NCBI RefSeq assembly: GCF_000496695.1
Contig: NZ_BAUJ01000005.1
Location: forward strand, 146,027-210,026
DNA length: 64,000 nt
Source of the DNA: Vibrio halioticoli NBRC 102217
Lineage (GTDB): Bacteria > Pseudomonadota > Gammaproteobacteria > Enterobacterales > Vibrionaceae
Reading direction: 5' to 3'
Positions 55,755 through 64,000 of the stretch are shown piece by piece; positions within the stretch are counted from its first letter, which is position 1; every line of letters begins with the position of its first letter. Below the pieces are notes generated by a model, which saw only the letters and a list, made by a program, of their open reading frames with translations, ran no database searches and was not told the origin of the DNA. A program made the translations under genes and the position numbers.

Positions 55755-56611
55755 TCATTTCTTCCTTTAAATTGACCTAAGGTCACTCTGTCTTGACCTG
55801 CGTAGTCTTGCTCGGTAGATACTAGCTGATAGCCCATATCCAATAATATTTGTCGAGTTTGTTCGCCTTGCTCAAAGCCATGCTCCATCAATAACCAGCC
55901 ACCATCGGCAAGGTGATCTCTTGCATGTTTAGCAATGTGCCGTAAGTCTGCTAATCCATTCTCCGCCGCCACCAGCGCCGAATCAGGTTCAAAGCGAACA
56001 TCGCCAATCACCAAATGAGGATCCTGCTCATCGATATAAGGCGGGTTTGAGACAATGATCTGAAAATGCCCTGCATTGACCACAGGTTCAAACCAGCTGC
56101 CTTGTAAGAATTGTGCATTTTTAATGCCCAACTTGTTGGCGTTGCCAGTCGCTAAAATGCGCGCATCATCTTGGATATCAACGCCAATAAACTCAAAATG
56201 CGGACATTCAGAAGCTAAAGCCAAAGCAATTGCACCTGTACCTGTCCCCAAGTCAAGCCCTTTACCGGGAGCTGTACCGATTTTATCCAAAGCCAATTCG
56301 ACTAAACGCTCAGTGTCAGGGCGTGGGATTAAGGTGGTTGGCGATACATTAAGAGGTAATGACCAAAACTCACGCTCGCCAGTAATATAAGCGATGGGTT
56401 CACCATTAATGCGGCGCTGCATAAGGGCATTAAAATCTTGGTGCTGCTGATCTGTCAGTAGTTTCTCAGGCCAAGTTAGCAAATAACTGCGTGGCTTTTG
56501 TAGTACGTGACACAGCAATACCGACGCATCAAGCTTTGCGGAATCAATGCCTAATTCAAGTAAACGCAGAGTCGCTGAATTCAGCGACTCTTGTACACTA
56601 GGTAAAGACAC
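55745..56611 (-). CDS. prmC: Release-factor glutamine methyltransferase
   Basis: PrmC methylates the Gln of the GGQ motif of RF1 and RF2. The 288-residue SAM methyltransferase has I-P-R-P-D-T-E, motif I D-L-G-T-G-T-G-A-I-A-L-A and the catalytic N-P-P-Y. It sits directly after prfA, encoding its substrate, with a 3-base gap. Confidence 0.96.
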   Translation of the reverse strand: MSLPSVQESLNSATLRLLELGIDSAKLDASVLLCHVLQKPRSYLLTWPEKLLTDQQHQDFNALMQRRINGEPIAYITGEREFWSLPLNVSPTTLIPRPDTERLVELALDKIGTAPGKGLDLGTGTGAIALALASECPHFEFIGVDIQDDARILATGNANKLGIKNAQFLQGSWFEPVVNAGHFQIIVSNPPYIDEQDPHLVIGDVRFEPDSALVAAENGLADLRHIAKHARDHLADGGWLLMEHGFEQGEQTRQILLDMGYQLVSTEQDYAGQDRVTLGQFKGRNECT

Positions 56612-56614
56612 GAC

Positions 56615-57703
56615 TTAGTTATTTTCAGATAGAGCGGCAAGCTGATCAGCTTGATGTTCTGCCATCACAGGGTCGATCAGTGACTGCATATCACCTTCTA
56701 AAATTTCATTTAGACGGTATAAGGTCAGGTTGATGCGGTGATCCGATACACGCCCTTGTGGGTAGTTGTAAGTACGGATACGGTCACTACGATCACCAGA
56801 ACCTAGCAGGTTACGACGAGTATCTGACACTTCAGCCGCACGCTTAGCTTCTTCAGCTTGGGTAATACGAGCTGCCAGCACAGACATCGCTTTGGCTTTG
56901 TTTTTATGCTGTGAACGCTCATCCTGACACTCAACAACTGTGCCGGTTGGTAAGTGAGTAATACGAATAGCAGAGTCCGTGGTGTTAACGTGCTGACCAC
57001 CTGCGCCCGATGAACGGAAGGTATCAATTTTTAGATCGCTGGCTTTAATTTGTGGAAGCTCAGCTTCTGGGATCTCTGGCATAATCGCCACGGTACACGC
57101 CGAAGTATGTACGCGACCTTGAGATTCAGTCTCAGGAACACGCTGTACGCGGTGACCGCCAGACTCAAATTTCATGGTGCCGTATACGCCATCACCCGAC
57201 ACTTTAGCGATCACTTCTTTGTAACCACCTTGCTCTGATTCATTGGCGCTCATGACTTCTACGCGCCAACCTTTCTTCTCAGCAAATTTTGAGTACATGC
57301 GGAAAAGGTTGCCCGCAAAGATACCGGCTTCATCACCACCAGCACCGGCGCGGATCTCTAAGAAACAGTTACGTTCGTCGTTAGGATCTTTTGGTAGCAA
57401 TAGAATTTGTAGCTCATCGGTCAAAGACTCAATGTTCGCTTTTGCATCTTTAATTTCTTCCTGAGCCATTTCTTTCATCTCAGGATCGTCTTCGTTAGCC
57501 ATATCTTGCGCAGCTTCAAGATCTTCTTGAGCTTGCTGATAAGCTTGGAAGCACTTGGTGACTTCCTCTAGTTGAGAGTACTCTTTTGATAGTGCACGGA
57601 ACTTGTTTTGATCGCCGATAACGCCCGGATCACCAAGTAGGTGTTGCACTTCTTCATAACGCTCAACTAACGTCTCCAATTTCACTAATATCGATGCTTT
57701 CAT
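56615..57703 (-). CDS. prfA: Peptide chain release factor 1
   Basis: RF1 reads UAG and UAA. The 362-residue protein has the codon-recognition P-x-T as P-E-T in [10 protein letters not shown] and the universally conserved G-G-Q in [11 protein letters not shown]. coli RF1 is 360 residues. It lies 17 bases downstream of hemA. Confidence 0.97.
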   Translation of the reverse strand: MKASILVKLETLVERYEEVQHLLGDPGVIGDQNKFRALSKEYSQLEEVTKCFQAYQQAQEDLEAAQDMANEDDPEMKEMAQEEIKDAKANIESLTDELQILLLPKDPNDERNCFLEIRAGAGGDEAGIFAGNLFRMYSKFAEKKGWRVEVMSANESEQGGYKEVIAKVSGDGVYGTMKFESGGHRVQRVPETESQGRVHTSACTVAIMPEIPEAELPQIKASDLKIDTFRSSGAGGQHVNTTDSAIRITHLPTGTVVECQDERSQHKNKAKAMSVLAARITQAEEAKRAAEVSDTRRNLLGSGDRSDRIRTYNYPQGRVSDHRINLTLYRLNEILEGDMQSLIDPVMAEHQADQLAALSENN

Positions 57704-57720
57704 ATTCTTCTTAAAAATAG

Positions 57721-58971
57721 TTATAGGTCTTCAAGACCAAGGCTTTTTCTTATTACAGCTAAATCATCCAATGCGCCCTGCTCAGCCGCTTCTTGAAGCG
57801 ATTTGGTGGGGATATGGATGAGTTTATTGGTCAATTTATTGCTTAACTCTAGTAATACTTTTTCTGGATCACCACCAACGCTTAACGCTTGTAAGCTTTT
57901 TTCTAACAGCTCGCGACGAACGCAATCTGAGGCGCGGCGATAATCCCTAATGCTTTCCACAGCCTTTCGAGAACGTAACCAGCTTTTAAACTCTTTGTTC
58001 TCAATGGCAATGATTTTTTCAGCTTGAACCGCTTCGGCTCGGCGCTGCTCAATATTTTTATCAATAATGGTTTGCAGATCATCCACAGTATAAAGATAAG
58101 CGTCACTGAGTTCAGAGACTTCTGACTCTATATCTCTAGGCACGGCAATATCAATAAACAAGATAGGTTTATGTTTACGTGTTTTTAGCGCACTTTCTAC
58201 CATGCCTTTACCTATAATGGGTAACGGACTAGCGGTAGAGCTTATTACAATGTCGGTATCGACTAAAGTTTGTGGAATCTCACTTAAACTGATTACTTGC
58301 CCATTAAACTGCGCCGCCAAACCTGCCGCACGTTCGCGGGTACGGTTGGCCACCGTCATATTATGACAGCCGGTATCGGATAAATGTTTCGCAACCAGCT
58401 CAATGGTTTCGCCCGCACCAACCAATAATACTTTAGAGCGCTCTAGTGATTCAAAAATATGTTTAGCTAAAGTACAAGCCGCATAAGCAACGGAAACCGC
58501 ATTCCCGCCAATATCCGTTTCTGTACGTACTCGCTTAGCAACAGAGAAGGCTTTTTGAAATAACTTATCTAAATTACCTTTTACCACGCCTCTTTCTTTA
58601 GCGTCGGCATAGGCTTGTTTTACTTGGCCTAATATTTGAGGCTCACCCAACACCAAAGAGTCTAAACCACATGAGACTCTCATTAAATGCTGAATCGTTT
58701 CTTCGTCACTGTAATGATAGAGGCTAGGTTTTAAGTCATCATCTTTAACTTGATGGAAATCGATAAGCCAATCGACAATATTATTTGCCGACGGAGCATC
58801 AATATAAAGTTCAGTACGATTGCAGGTAGATAGAATAACGCTACCTTTGACCTCAGACATAGAATGTAACTGCTGCAAGGCATCGCTCATCTTATCTGGA
58901 GAAAACGCGACTTTCTCTCTCAGTTCCACCGAAGCGGTATTGTGATTGATTCCTATGGTCAATAAAGGCAT
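57721..58971 (-). CDS. hemA: Glutamyl-tRNA reductase
   Basis: HemA reduces glutamyl-tRNA to glutamate-1-semialdehyde, the first step of heme synthesis. The 416-residue enzyme has the catalytic Cys50 in S-T-C-N-R-T-E, an NADPH-binding G-A-G-E-T-I-E-L and a C-terminal dimerisation helix domain. First gene of the hemA-prfA-prmC-sirB2-sirB1-kdsA operon, divergent from lolB. Confidence 0.97.
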   Translation of the reverse strand: MPLLTIGINHNTASVELREKVAFSPDKMSDALQQLHSMSEVKGSVILSTCNRTELYIDAPSANNIVDWLIDFHQVKDDDLKPSLYHYSDEETIQHLMRVSCGLDSLVLGEPQILGQVKQAYADAKERGVVKGNLDKLFQKAFSVAKRVRTETDIGGNAVSVAYAACTLAKHIFESLERSKVLLVGAGETIELVAKHLSDTGCHNMTVANRTRERAAGLAAQFNGQVISLSEIPQTLVDTDIVISSTASPLPIIGKGMVESALKTRKHKPILFIDIAVPRDIESEVSELSDAYLYTVDDLQTIIDKNIEQRRAEAVQAEKIIAIENKEFKSWLRSRKAVESIRDYRRASDCVRRELLEKSLQALSVGGDPEKVLLELSNKLTNKLIHIPTKSLQEAAEQGALDDLAVIRKSLGLEDL

Positions 58972-59085
58972 TTACTACTTAGACATACAAAATAAAAACG
59001 CAATTTTACTTGAAGCACTACAGCAATAAAAGAGGCTTTATTGTATCATTAGCTCAAACCTTGAATCAGAGCTCTAATTCTTGAC

Positions 59086-59712
59086 ATGCAAATCACTCAA
59101 ACATCTTCTATTTTGAAATGCTTGCTTAGGTTTACACCCTTCTTTCTTATTTTATTGTTGTTTGGTTGTGAGACTACGCAACATGTTCCGACTCACAGTG
59201 TCGAATATCAAACCCATCAAGCAAAACTTGCCACACTGACCAATTTTAGTCTTTCAGGAAAACTCGGTTATATCGACCCTACCCAACGCCAAAGTTTAAA
59301 CTTCCATTGGAAGCAATCGCCACAACAAAGCCAGTTACGACTGTCGACTTTTTTAGGCAAGACTGTGCTCAATTTAAGTATTGATGAGCAAGGCGCTACA
59401 GTAACCGATATCCATGGAAAACGTTATTTTGATAAAGATGCCGATCTTTTGTTTTACCAATTAACCGGCATGCGCTTACCGATTGTTTATATGCAAGACT
59501 GGATCAAAGGACAGCCAACCGCAGCCGATCACTTTGAAGTTGCAGAGAATGGCACTTTAGCCTCTTTACAACAAACTCGCGGTGGGCAGACTTGGTTGAT
59601 GGATTATAAAAGCTATCAAGAAACCAATGACCTCATTTTACCAAACAAAATGACCCTTTCGAGAGACCCAATCAAACTGAACATTGTTATCAGTAAGTGG
59701 AATATACAATGA
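59086..59712 (+). CDS. lolB: Outer-membrane lipoprotein receptor LolB
   Basis: LolB accepts lipoproteins from LolA and inserts them into the outer membrane. The 208-residue protein is itself a lipoprotein: lipobox L-L-F-G-C with Cys28. The mature part has F-S-L-S-G-K-L-G-Y and W-M-x-type sequences of the open beta-barrel fold and ends L-N-I-V-I-S-K-W. The stop overlaps the ispE start (ATGA), as commonly seen in this locus. Confidence 0.93.
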   Translation: MQITQTSSILKCLLRFTPFFLILLLFGCETTQHVPTHSVEYQTHQAKLATLTNFSLSGKLGYIDPTQRQSLNFHWKQSPQQSQLRLSTFLGKTVLNLSIDEQGATVTDIHGKRYFDKDADLLFYQLTGMRLPIVYMQDWIKGQPTAADHFEVAENGTLASLQQTRGGQTWLMDYKSYQETNDLILPNKMTLSRDPIKLNIVISKWNIQ

Positions 59713-60602
59713 TAACCAGCACCACAACCTGGCCATCGCCAGCCAAGCTAAATCTGTTTTTGTACATCACTGGACGCCGAGACAATGGCTACCACGATCT
59801 ACAAACACTTTTTCAGTTTATTAACTTTGGTGATGAGCTCACCATTACCGCTAACAATAGTGGAAAAATCACCGTTACCCCTGAACTTGAAGGTGTTCCT
59901 GTCCAACAAAACCTTATCTGGAAAGCGGCAGTTGCATTAAAAGAAGCGGTACTTAAAAACTCCGAAGCTGCTGCCAACCATTCATTAGGCGCTGATATTC
60001 ATATCAATAAAGTCTTGCCTATGGGCGGCGGCATTGGTGGCGGTTCATCTAACGCCGCTACTACCTTGGTCGCGCTCAATTATTTATGGCAACTTGATAT
60101 ATCTTTGCCAGACTTAGCCAAGATAGGACTAAGTTTAGGGGCAGATGTTCCTGTATTTGTGCAAGGCTTTGCAGCATTTGCCGAAGGTGTTGGGGAGTCT
60201 TTGACTAAAGTTGAACCAGAAGAAAAGTGGTATTTAGTCGTCAGACCAAACCAAAGTATTTCCACAGCTGAGATATTTTGTCACCCAAATCTAACAAGAG
60301 ATACACAAAAACGCAGTTGGGAAGAGCTAAAAAGTAGCCCCTACGAAAACGATTGCGAAAAAATAGTGCGTTTACTGTACCCAGAGGTTGATAAGCAACT
60401 TTCTTGGCTGTTACAATATGCGCCGTCAAGATTGACGGGAACAGGGTCTTGCGTTTTTGCTGAGTTTGATACTCAATTAGAAGCACAAAACATATTAAGA
60501 CAACTTCCCGAAAATACAACAGCATTTGTTGCACAAGGAAACAACATTTCTCCTTTGCACCTGACATTGGCGCAGTTATCTGCCCAAACACTACCCAATT
60601 AA
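59709..60602 (+). CDS. ispE: 4-Diphosphocytidyl-2-C-methyl-D-erythritol kinase
   Basis: IspE phosphorylates CDP-ME in the MEP isoprenoid pathway. The 297-residue GHMP kinase has [16 protein letters not shown] and the ATP-binding [14 protein letters not shown]. The ATG at 59709 overlaps the lolB stop; the frame is open 12 bases further but that would begin inside lolB without a ribosome site. Confidence 0.96.
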   Translation: MITSTTTWPSPAKLNLFLYITGRRDNGYHDLQTLFQFINFGDELTITANNSGKITVTPELEGVPVQQNLIWKAAVALKEAVLKNSEAAANHSLGADIHINKVLPMGGGIGGGSSNAATTLVALNYLWQLDISLPDLAKIGLSLGADVPVFVQGFAAFAEGVGESLTKVEPEEKWYLVVRPNQSISTAEIFCHPNLTRDTQKRSWEELKSSPYENDCEKIVRLLYPEVDKQLSWLLQYAPSRLTGTGSCVFAEFDTQLEAQNILRQLPENTTAFVAQGNNISPLHLTLAQLSAQTLPN

Positions 60603-60628
60603 CTGGACGCAACCTCGAGGTTTCCACC

Positions 60629-61576
60629 GTGCCTGATATGAAGCTATTTGCTGGTAACGCTACACCTGAACTAGCCCAACGCATTGCTGACCGCCTATAT
60701 ATTTCTCTAGGTGATGCTGTCGTTGACCGTTTTTCTGATGGCGAAGTCGCTGTACAAATTAATGAAAACGTTCGCGGTAGCGATGTATTTATCATTCAAT
60801 CTACCTGTGCCCCTACCAATGACAACCTGATGGAGTTGGTAGTAATGATTGACGCAATGCGTCGTGCTTCTGCCGGCCGTATTACAGCTGTAATCCCTTA
60901 CTTCGGCTATGCTCGCCAAGATCGCCGCGTGCGTTCTGCTCGTGTGCCAATTACAGCAAAAGTAGTCGCTGACTTCTTATCTAACGTTGGTGTTGACCGC
61001 GTTCTAACTATCGACCTACACGCAGAGCAAATTCAAGGATTCTTCGACGTACCAGTAGATAACATCTTCGGTACTCCAGTTCTTCTTGAAGATATGAAAA
61101 ACCGTGGCCTAGAAGATCCTGTTGTTGTATCTCCTGACCTAGGCGGCGTTGTACGTGCTCGCGCTACAGCAAAAGCTCTTGGTGATGTTGATATCGCTAT
61201 CGTAGACAAACGTCGTCCACGCGCGAACGTTTCTGAAGTAATGAACCTTATTGGTGACGTTGAAGGTCGTGACTGTGTGATCGTTGATGACATGATCGAT
61301 ACTGGTGGCACACTATGTAAAGCAGCTGAAGCTCTAAAAGAGCGTGGCGCTAAACGTGTATTTGCTTACGCAACACACGCTGTATTCTCTGGCACTGCTG
61401 CGAAAAACATTAAGAGCTCAGTACTTGACCAAGTGATCATCACTGACTCAATTACACTAAGCAAAGAAATGGCAGCAACAGGTAAAGTATCTCAGTTAAC
61501 TCTATCTAGCATGCTAGCTGAAGCGATTCGTCGCATCAGCAACGAAGAGTCTATCTCTGCGATGTTTAGTAACTAA
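60629..61576 (+). CDS. prs: Ribose-phosphate pyrophosphokinase
   Basis: Prs makes PRPP from ribose-5-phosphate and ATP. The 315-residue protein starts at a GTG, as in E. coli, with [11 protein letters not shown]. The flexible loop region Q-D-R-R-V-R-S-A-R and the PRPP-binding loop D-D-M-I-D-T-G-G-T are intact. Twenty-six bases separate it from ispE; CGAGG lies upstream of the GTG. Confidence 0.97.
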   Translation: MPDMKLFAGNATPELAQRIADRLYISLGDAVVDRFSDGEVAVQINENVRGSDVFIIQSTCAPTNDNLMELVVMIDAMRRASAGRITAVIPYFGYARQDRRVRSARVPITAKVVADFLSNVGVDRVLTIDLHAEQIQGFFDVPVDNIFGTPVLLEDMKNRGLEDPVVVSPDLGGVVRARATAKALGDVDIAIVDKRRPRANVSEVMNLIGDVEGRDCVIVDDMIDTGGTLCKAAEALKERGAKRVFAYATHAVFSGTAAKNIKSSVLDQVIITDSITLSKEMAATGKVSQLTLSSMLAEAIRRISNEESISAMFSN

Positions 61577-61685
61577 TTTTTAGTTTCTAAGCTAAGCAAT
61601 AGCCGCTAAAAGTTAAGTCATTCAATATTCAACATCTGATTGTTTGAGTATGAATGGGGTTCTTAAGAACCAGAATAATTCCAAG

Positions 61686-61721
61686 AATCCCGGTACTTAT
61701 TATTAAGCACCGGGATTTTTT
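61686..61721 (+). terminator. Terminator after prs
   Basis: Stem AATCCCGGTACTT/AAGCACCGGGATT followed by T6, about 110 bases after the prs stop. Confidence 0.9.
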
Positions 61722-61807
61722 ACTGTTACTTACTTTTTACTCTTACCAATATTGCGTGCTATCATATCGCGCTTTTTGTTGTCACCTACATTTACGAGAG
61801 TTAAATC

Positions 61808-62398
61808 TTGAGCCAAGAAATTAAATTACTTGTTGGCCTGGCTAACCCAGGTCCTGAATATGCTAGAACACGTCATAACGCAGGCGCTTGGGTAATCGAA
61901 GAATTAGCTCGAGTACATAATGTGACACTAAAAAATGAGCCTAAGTTTTTTGGTTTAACTGGCAGAATTTTGGTCCACGGCCAAGATCTTCGCTTGCTTA
62001 TCCCAACCACTTTCATGAACCTTTCAGGCAAATCAGTCTCTGCTCTGGCTAAGTTTTATCAAATAAAACCCGAGGAGATAATGATTGCGCACGATGAACT
62101 AGACTTACCTCCAGGTGTCGGCAAGTTCAAAAAAGGTGGTGGTCATGGTGGGCATAACGGACTAAAAGACAGCATAAGCAAATTAGGCAACAATAAAGAT
62201 TTTTACCGACTACGCATCGGCATCGGACACCCTGGTCATAAAGACCGTGTGGCGGGCTATGTATTAGGCAAAGCCCCGGCCAAAGAGCAAGAATGCCTAG
62301 ATGCCGTAGTCGACGAATCCGTCCGCAGTTTAGACATATTGCTAAAAGACGGTTTAACTAAAGCACAAAATCGCTTACACACGTTCAAAGCAGAATAA
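61808..62398 (+). CDS. pth: Peptidyl-tRNA hydrolase
   Basis: Pth releases tRNA from stalled peptidyl-tRNA. The 196-residue enzyme shows the catalytic set: N in G-L-A-N-P-G, H in T-R-H-N-A-G-A-W, D in A-H-D-E-L-D-L and the [11 protein letters not shown] loop. The start is a TTG at 61808 preceded by GAGAG; no ATG fits. Ten bases separate its stop from ychF. Confidence 0.95.
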   Translation: MSQEIKLLVGLANPGPEYARTRHNAGAWVIEELARVHNVTLKNEPKFFGLTGRILVHGQDLRLLIPTTFMNLSGKSVSALAKFYQIKPEEIMIAHDELDLPPGVGKFKKGGGHGGHNGLKDSISKLGNNKDFYRLRIGIGHPGHKDRVAGYVLGKAPAKEQECLDAVVDESVRSLDILLKDGLTKAQNRLHTFKAE

Positions 62399-62408
62399 GG
62401 TTTTAATC

Positions 62409-63500
62409 ATGGGTTTTAAATGTGGCATCGTTGGTCTTCCAAACGTTGGTAAATCAACTCTTTTCAATGCGCTTACCAAAGCAGGTATCGAGGCGGCAAA
62501 CTTCCCGTTTTGTACTATCGAACCAAACACAGGCGTTGTTCCTGTGCCAGATCTACGTTTAGACGCTCTTGCTGAAATCGTAAATCCACAAAAAATTCTG
62601 CCAACTACAATGGAATTTGTAGACATTGCAGGTCTGGTTGCGGGCGCATCTCGTGGTGAAGGTCTAGGTAACAAATTCCTAGCTAACATCCGCGAAACTG
62701 ACGCTATCGGACACGTTGTTCGCTGTTTCGAGAACGAAAACATCGTTCACGTATCAGGTAAAGTATCGCCTATCGAAGACATCGAGGTGATTAACCTTGA
62801 GCTAGCAATGGCCGATCTTGATAGCTGTGAACGCGCAATGCACCGTAATGCTAAAAAAGCAAAAGGTGGCGATAAAGACGCTAAGTTTGAACTGGCTGTT
62901 TTAGAAAAACTGCTACCAATTCTTACTGAAGGCGGCATGGCTCGTACTGTTGAGCTAAGCAAAGAAGAGCTACTTGCGGTAGGTTACTTAAACTTCCTAA
63001 CGCTTAAGCCAACCATGTACATTGCTAACGTGGCTGAAGACGGCTTCGAAAACAACCCATTTTTAGACGCTGTTCGTGAATACGCAGCCAAAGAAAACAA
63101 CGTTGTTGTACCTGTATGTGCGGCTATCGAATCAGAAATGGCAGAACTAGACGATGAAGATCGCGCTGAGTTCTTAGCCGATATGGGCATTGAAGAACCC
63201 GGTCTAAACCGCGTGATTCGTTCAGGTTACGATCTACTTACCCTACAAACTTACTTCACCGCTGGTGTGAAAGAAGTACGTGCATGGACGATCCCTGTAG
63301 GCGCTACTGCGCCACAATCAGCAGGTAAGATCCATACTGACTTCGAAAAAGGCTTCATTCGCGCTGAAGTTGTAGGCTACGATGATTTCATCCAGTTCAA
63401 AGGTGAAAGTGGCGCTAAAGATGCAGGTAAATGGCGTCTAGAAGGTAAAGATTACGTCGTTAAAGATGGTGACGTTATCCACTTCCGCTTCAACGTATAA
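62409..63500 (+). CDS. ychF: Ribosome-binding ATPase YchF
   Basis: YchF is an Obg-like P-loop protein that prefers ATP and binds ribosomes. The 363-residue protein has G1 [10 protein letters not shown]3 D-I-A-G-L-V, an altered specificity motif (N-x-x-E-type in place of N-K-x-D) and a C-terminal TGS domain ([10 protein letters not shown] and [11 protein letters not shown]). The pth-ychF order is conserved in gammaproteobacteria. Confidence 0.97.
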   Translation: MGFKCGIVGLPNVGKSTLFNALTKAGIEAANFPFCTIEPNTGVVPVPDLRLDALAEIVNPQKILPTTMEFVDIAGLVAGASRGEGLGNKFLANIRETDAIGHVVRCFENENIVHVSGKVSPIEDIEVINLELAMADLDSCERAMHRNAKKAKGGDKDAKFELAVLEKLLPILTEGGMARTVELSKEELLAVGYLNFLTLKPTMYIANVAEDGFENNPFLDAVREYAAKENNVVVPVCAAIESEMAELDDEDRAEFLADMGIEEPGLNRVIRSGYDLLTLQTYFTAGVKEVRAWTIPVGATAPQSAGKIHTDFEKGFIRAEVVGYDDFIQFKGESGAKDAGKWRLEGKDYVVKDGDVIHFRFNV

Positions 63501-63537
63501 TTCTACGCTTCGATAGCAGGTAAGATTGTGCAAAAAA

Positions 63538-63561
63538 AGATCGCTTCGGCGATCTTTTTTA
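63538..63561 (+). terminator. Terminator after ychF
   Basis: Stem AGATCGC/GCGATCT with a TTCG tetraloop and six T, 38 bases after the stop. Confidence 0.93.
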
Positions 63562-63802
63562 TTGGCGTTACAATTACCTTATTCATACACATTTCAATCC
63601 CCGCTCTTTATCAGCTCAATATTATTAAAACAATTTTTTTAATCTCGCCCGGCACAAAACCCTCTATGATTAAATGCTAATCAAACCTATTTCCATACTG
63701 TCTAATTTTGTGAATTATTAGATGTTTTCTGCATAAAAACAGGGCGCTTTGTTTAAAAAAAGTTCGAACAGGCTATAACTGGCGAAATCTTTAAAAAAAC
63801 TA

Positions 63803-63831
63803 TTGACGCTTTCCTGTGATATACGCATAAT
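63803..63831 (+). promoter_or_regulatory. Promoter of tRNA-Met
   Basis: TTGACG (63803-63808) and CATAAT (63826-63831) with a 17-base spacer, then a GC-rich discriminator GCGCTCC typical of stable-RNA promoters under stringent control. Confidence 0.8.
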
Positions 63832-63884
63832 GCGCTCCGTTCTCGACACTGTCTAACAGGGTTGAGAAATGACAATATGGTAAT

Positions 63885-63961
63885 GGCTACTTAGCTCAGC
63901 TGGTTAGAGCACATCACTCATAATGATGGGGTCGCAGGTTCAAATCCCGCAGTAGCCACCA
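63885..63961 (+). tRNA. tRNA-Met (CAU), elongator type
   Basis: A 77-base cloverleaf: acceptor GGCTACT/AGTAGCC, anticodon stem CATCA/TGATG with loop CTCATAA giving anticodon CAT, T-arm with GGTTCAAATCC, discriminator A and encoded CCA. The paired first acceptor base marks it as an elongator; a lysidine-modified Ile2 tRNA would also read CAT and cannot be fully excluded. Confidence 0.93.
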
Positions 63962-64000
63962 TTTCCTAAATGCTTTCTTTAGAGAGTTATTAGGAAATAT

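Larger units (their letters stand above)
63501..63884. other. Gap between ychF and tRNA-Met
   Basis: Holds the ychF terminator and the tRNA promoter; the ~230 AT-rich bases between them show no gene. Confidence 0.5.

Overview
The window looks like chromosome 1 of a marine gammaproteobacterium of the family Vibrionaceae, most likely a Vibrio. I infer this from the gene orders (ackA-pta, the menFDHCE cluster, tig-clpP-clpX-lon-hupB-ppiD, hemA-prfA-prmC-sirB2-sirB1-kdsA opposite lolB-ispE-prs-pth-ychF), a rhombosortase, a lipoprotein chitobiase, several outer-membrane barrel proteins, and a long palindromic repeat of a kind I associate with Vibrio genomes. No database could be searched, so every name rests on reading the proteins.

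Layout. 1-3000: the 3' part of ackA and complete pta, each followed by a hairpin terminator. 3000-6400: repeat-flanked small genes (YkgJ-type cysteine cluster, GlsB-type membrane protein), a Tim44-domain protein, a YeiH-type transporter and an unknown small membrane protein. 6498-13000: menaquinone genes menE, menC, menH, menD and menF, all on the minus strand and tightly packed; menB is absent from the cluster. 13200-17900: alaA, yfbR, dgt, tapT, a rhombosortase and a ComEA-like helix-hairpin-helix protein. 18000-26540: the protein quality control block ppiD, hupB, lon, clpX, clpP and tig. 27000-34000: gltX, a 35-residue small protein, a DUF2797 protein, a KdgM-type porin, a trimeric-type porin and a lipoprotein.

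The accessory part is 34000-49000. It begins with a diverged 108-bp tandem repeat directly upstream of a two-gene ATPase + HNH nuclease module that resembles the Septu (PtuA/PtuB) anti-phage system. An AraC-type regulator, a variant M19 dipeptidase, chitobiase and an OmpA-type barrel follow. Next comes the most interesting locus, 44113-48940. It holds a CsgD/VpsT-like LuxR regulator with a W-L-P-R motif at the c-di-GMP site. Divergent from it is a four-gene operon: a Gly/Asp/Ser/Thr-rich secreted protein, a 107-residue secreted protein, a periplasmic C39 cysteine peptidase and a 180-residue secreted protein with a double-glycine-like site. A convergent outer-membrane beta-barrel closes the locus. 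The three secreted proteins share a C-terminal Q-N-x-G-x-N-like motif. The parts resemble the Fap functional-amyloid system (FapD peptidase, FapF barrel, FapB/C-like substrates), but the arrangement and substrates differ, so it may be an undescribed extracellular-matrix fibre system under c-di-GMP control.

49000-64000 is core genome again: tRNA-Pro(UGG), smrA, rluF, ybaK, a NutA/UshA-type 5'-nucleotidase, the hemA-kdsA operon, lolB-ispE-prs, pth, ychF and a tRNA-Met(CAU) with a strong promoter that looks subject to stringent control.
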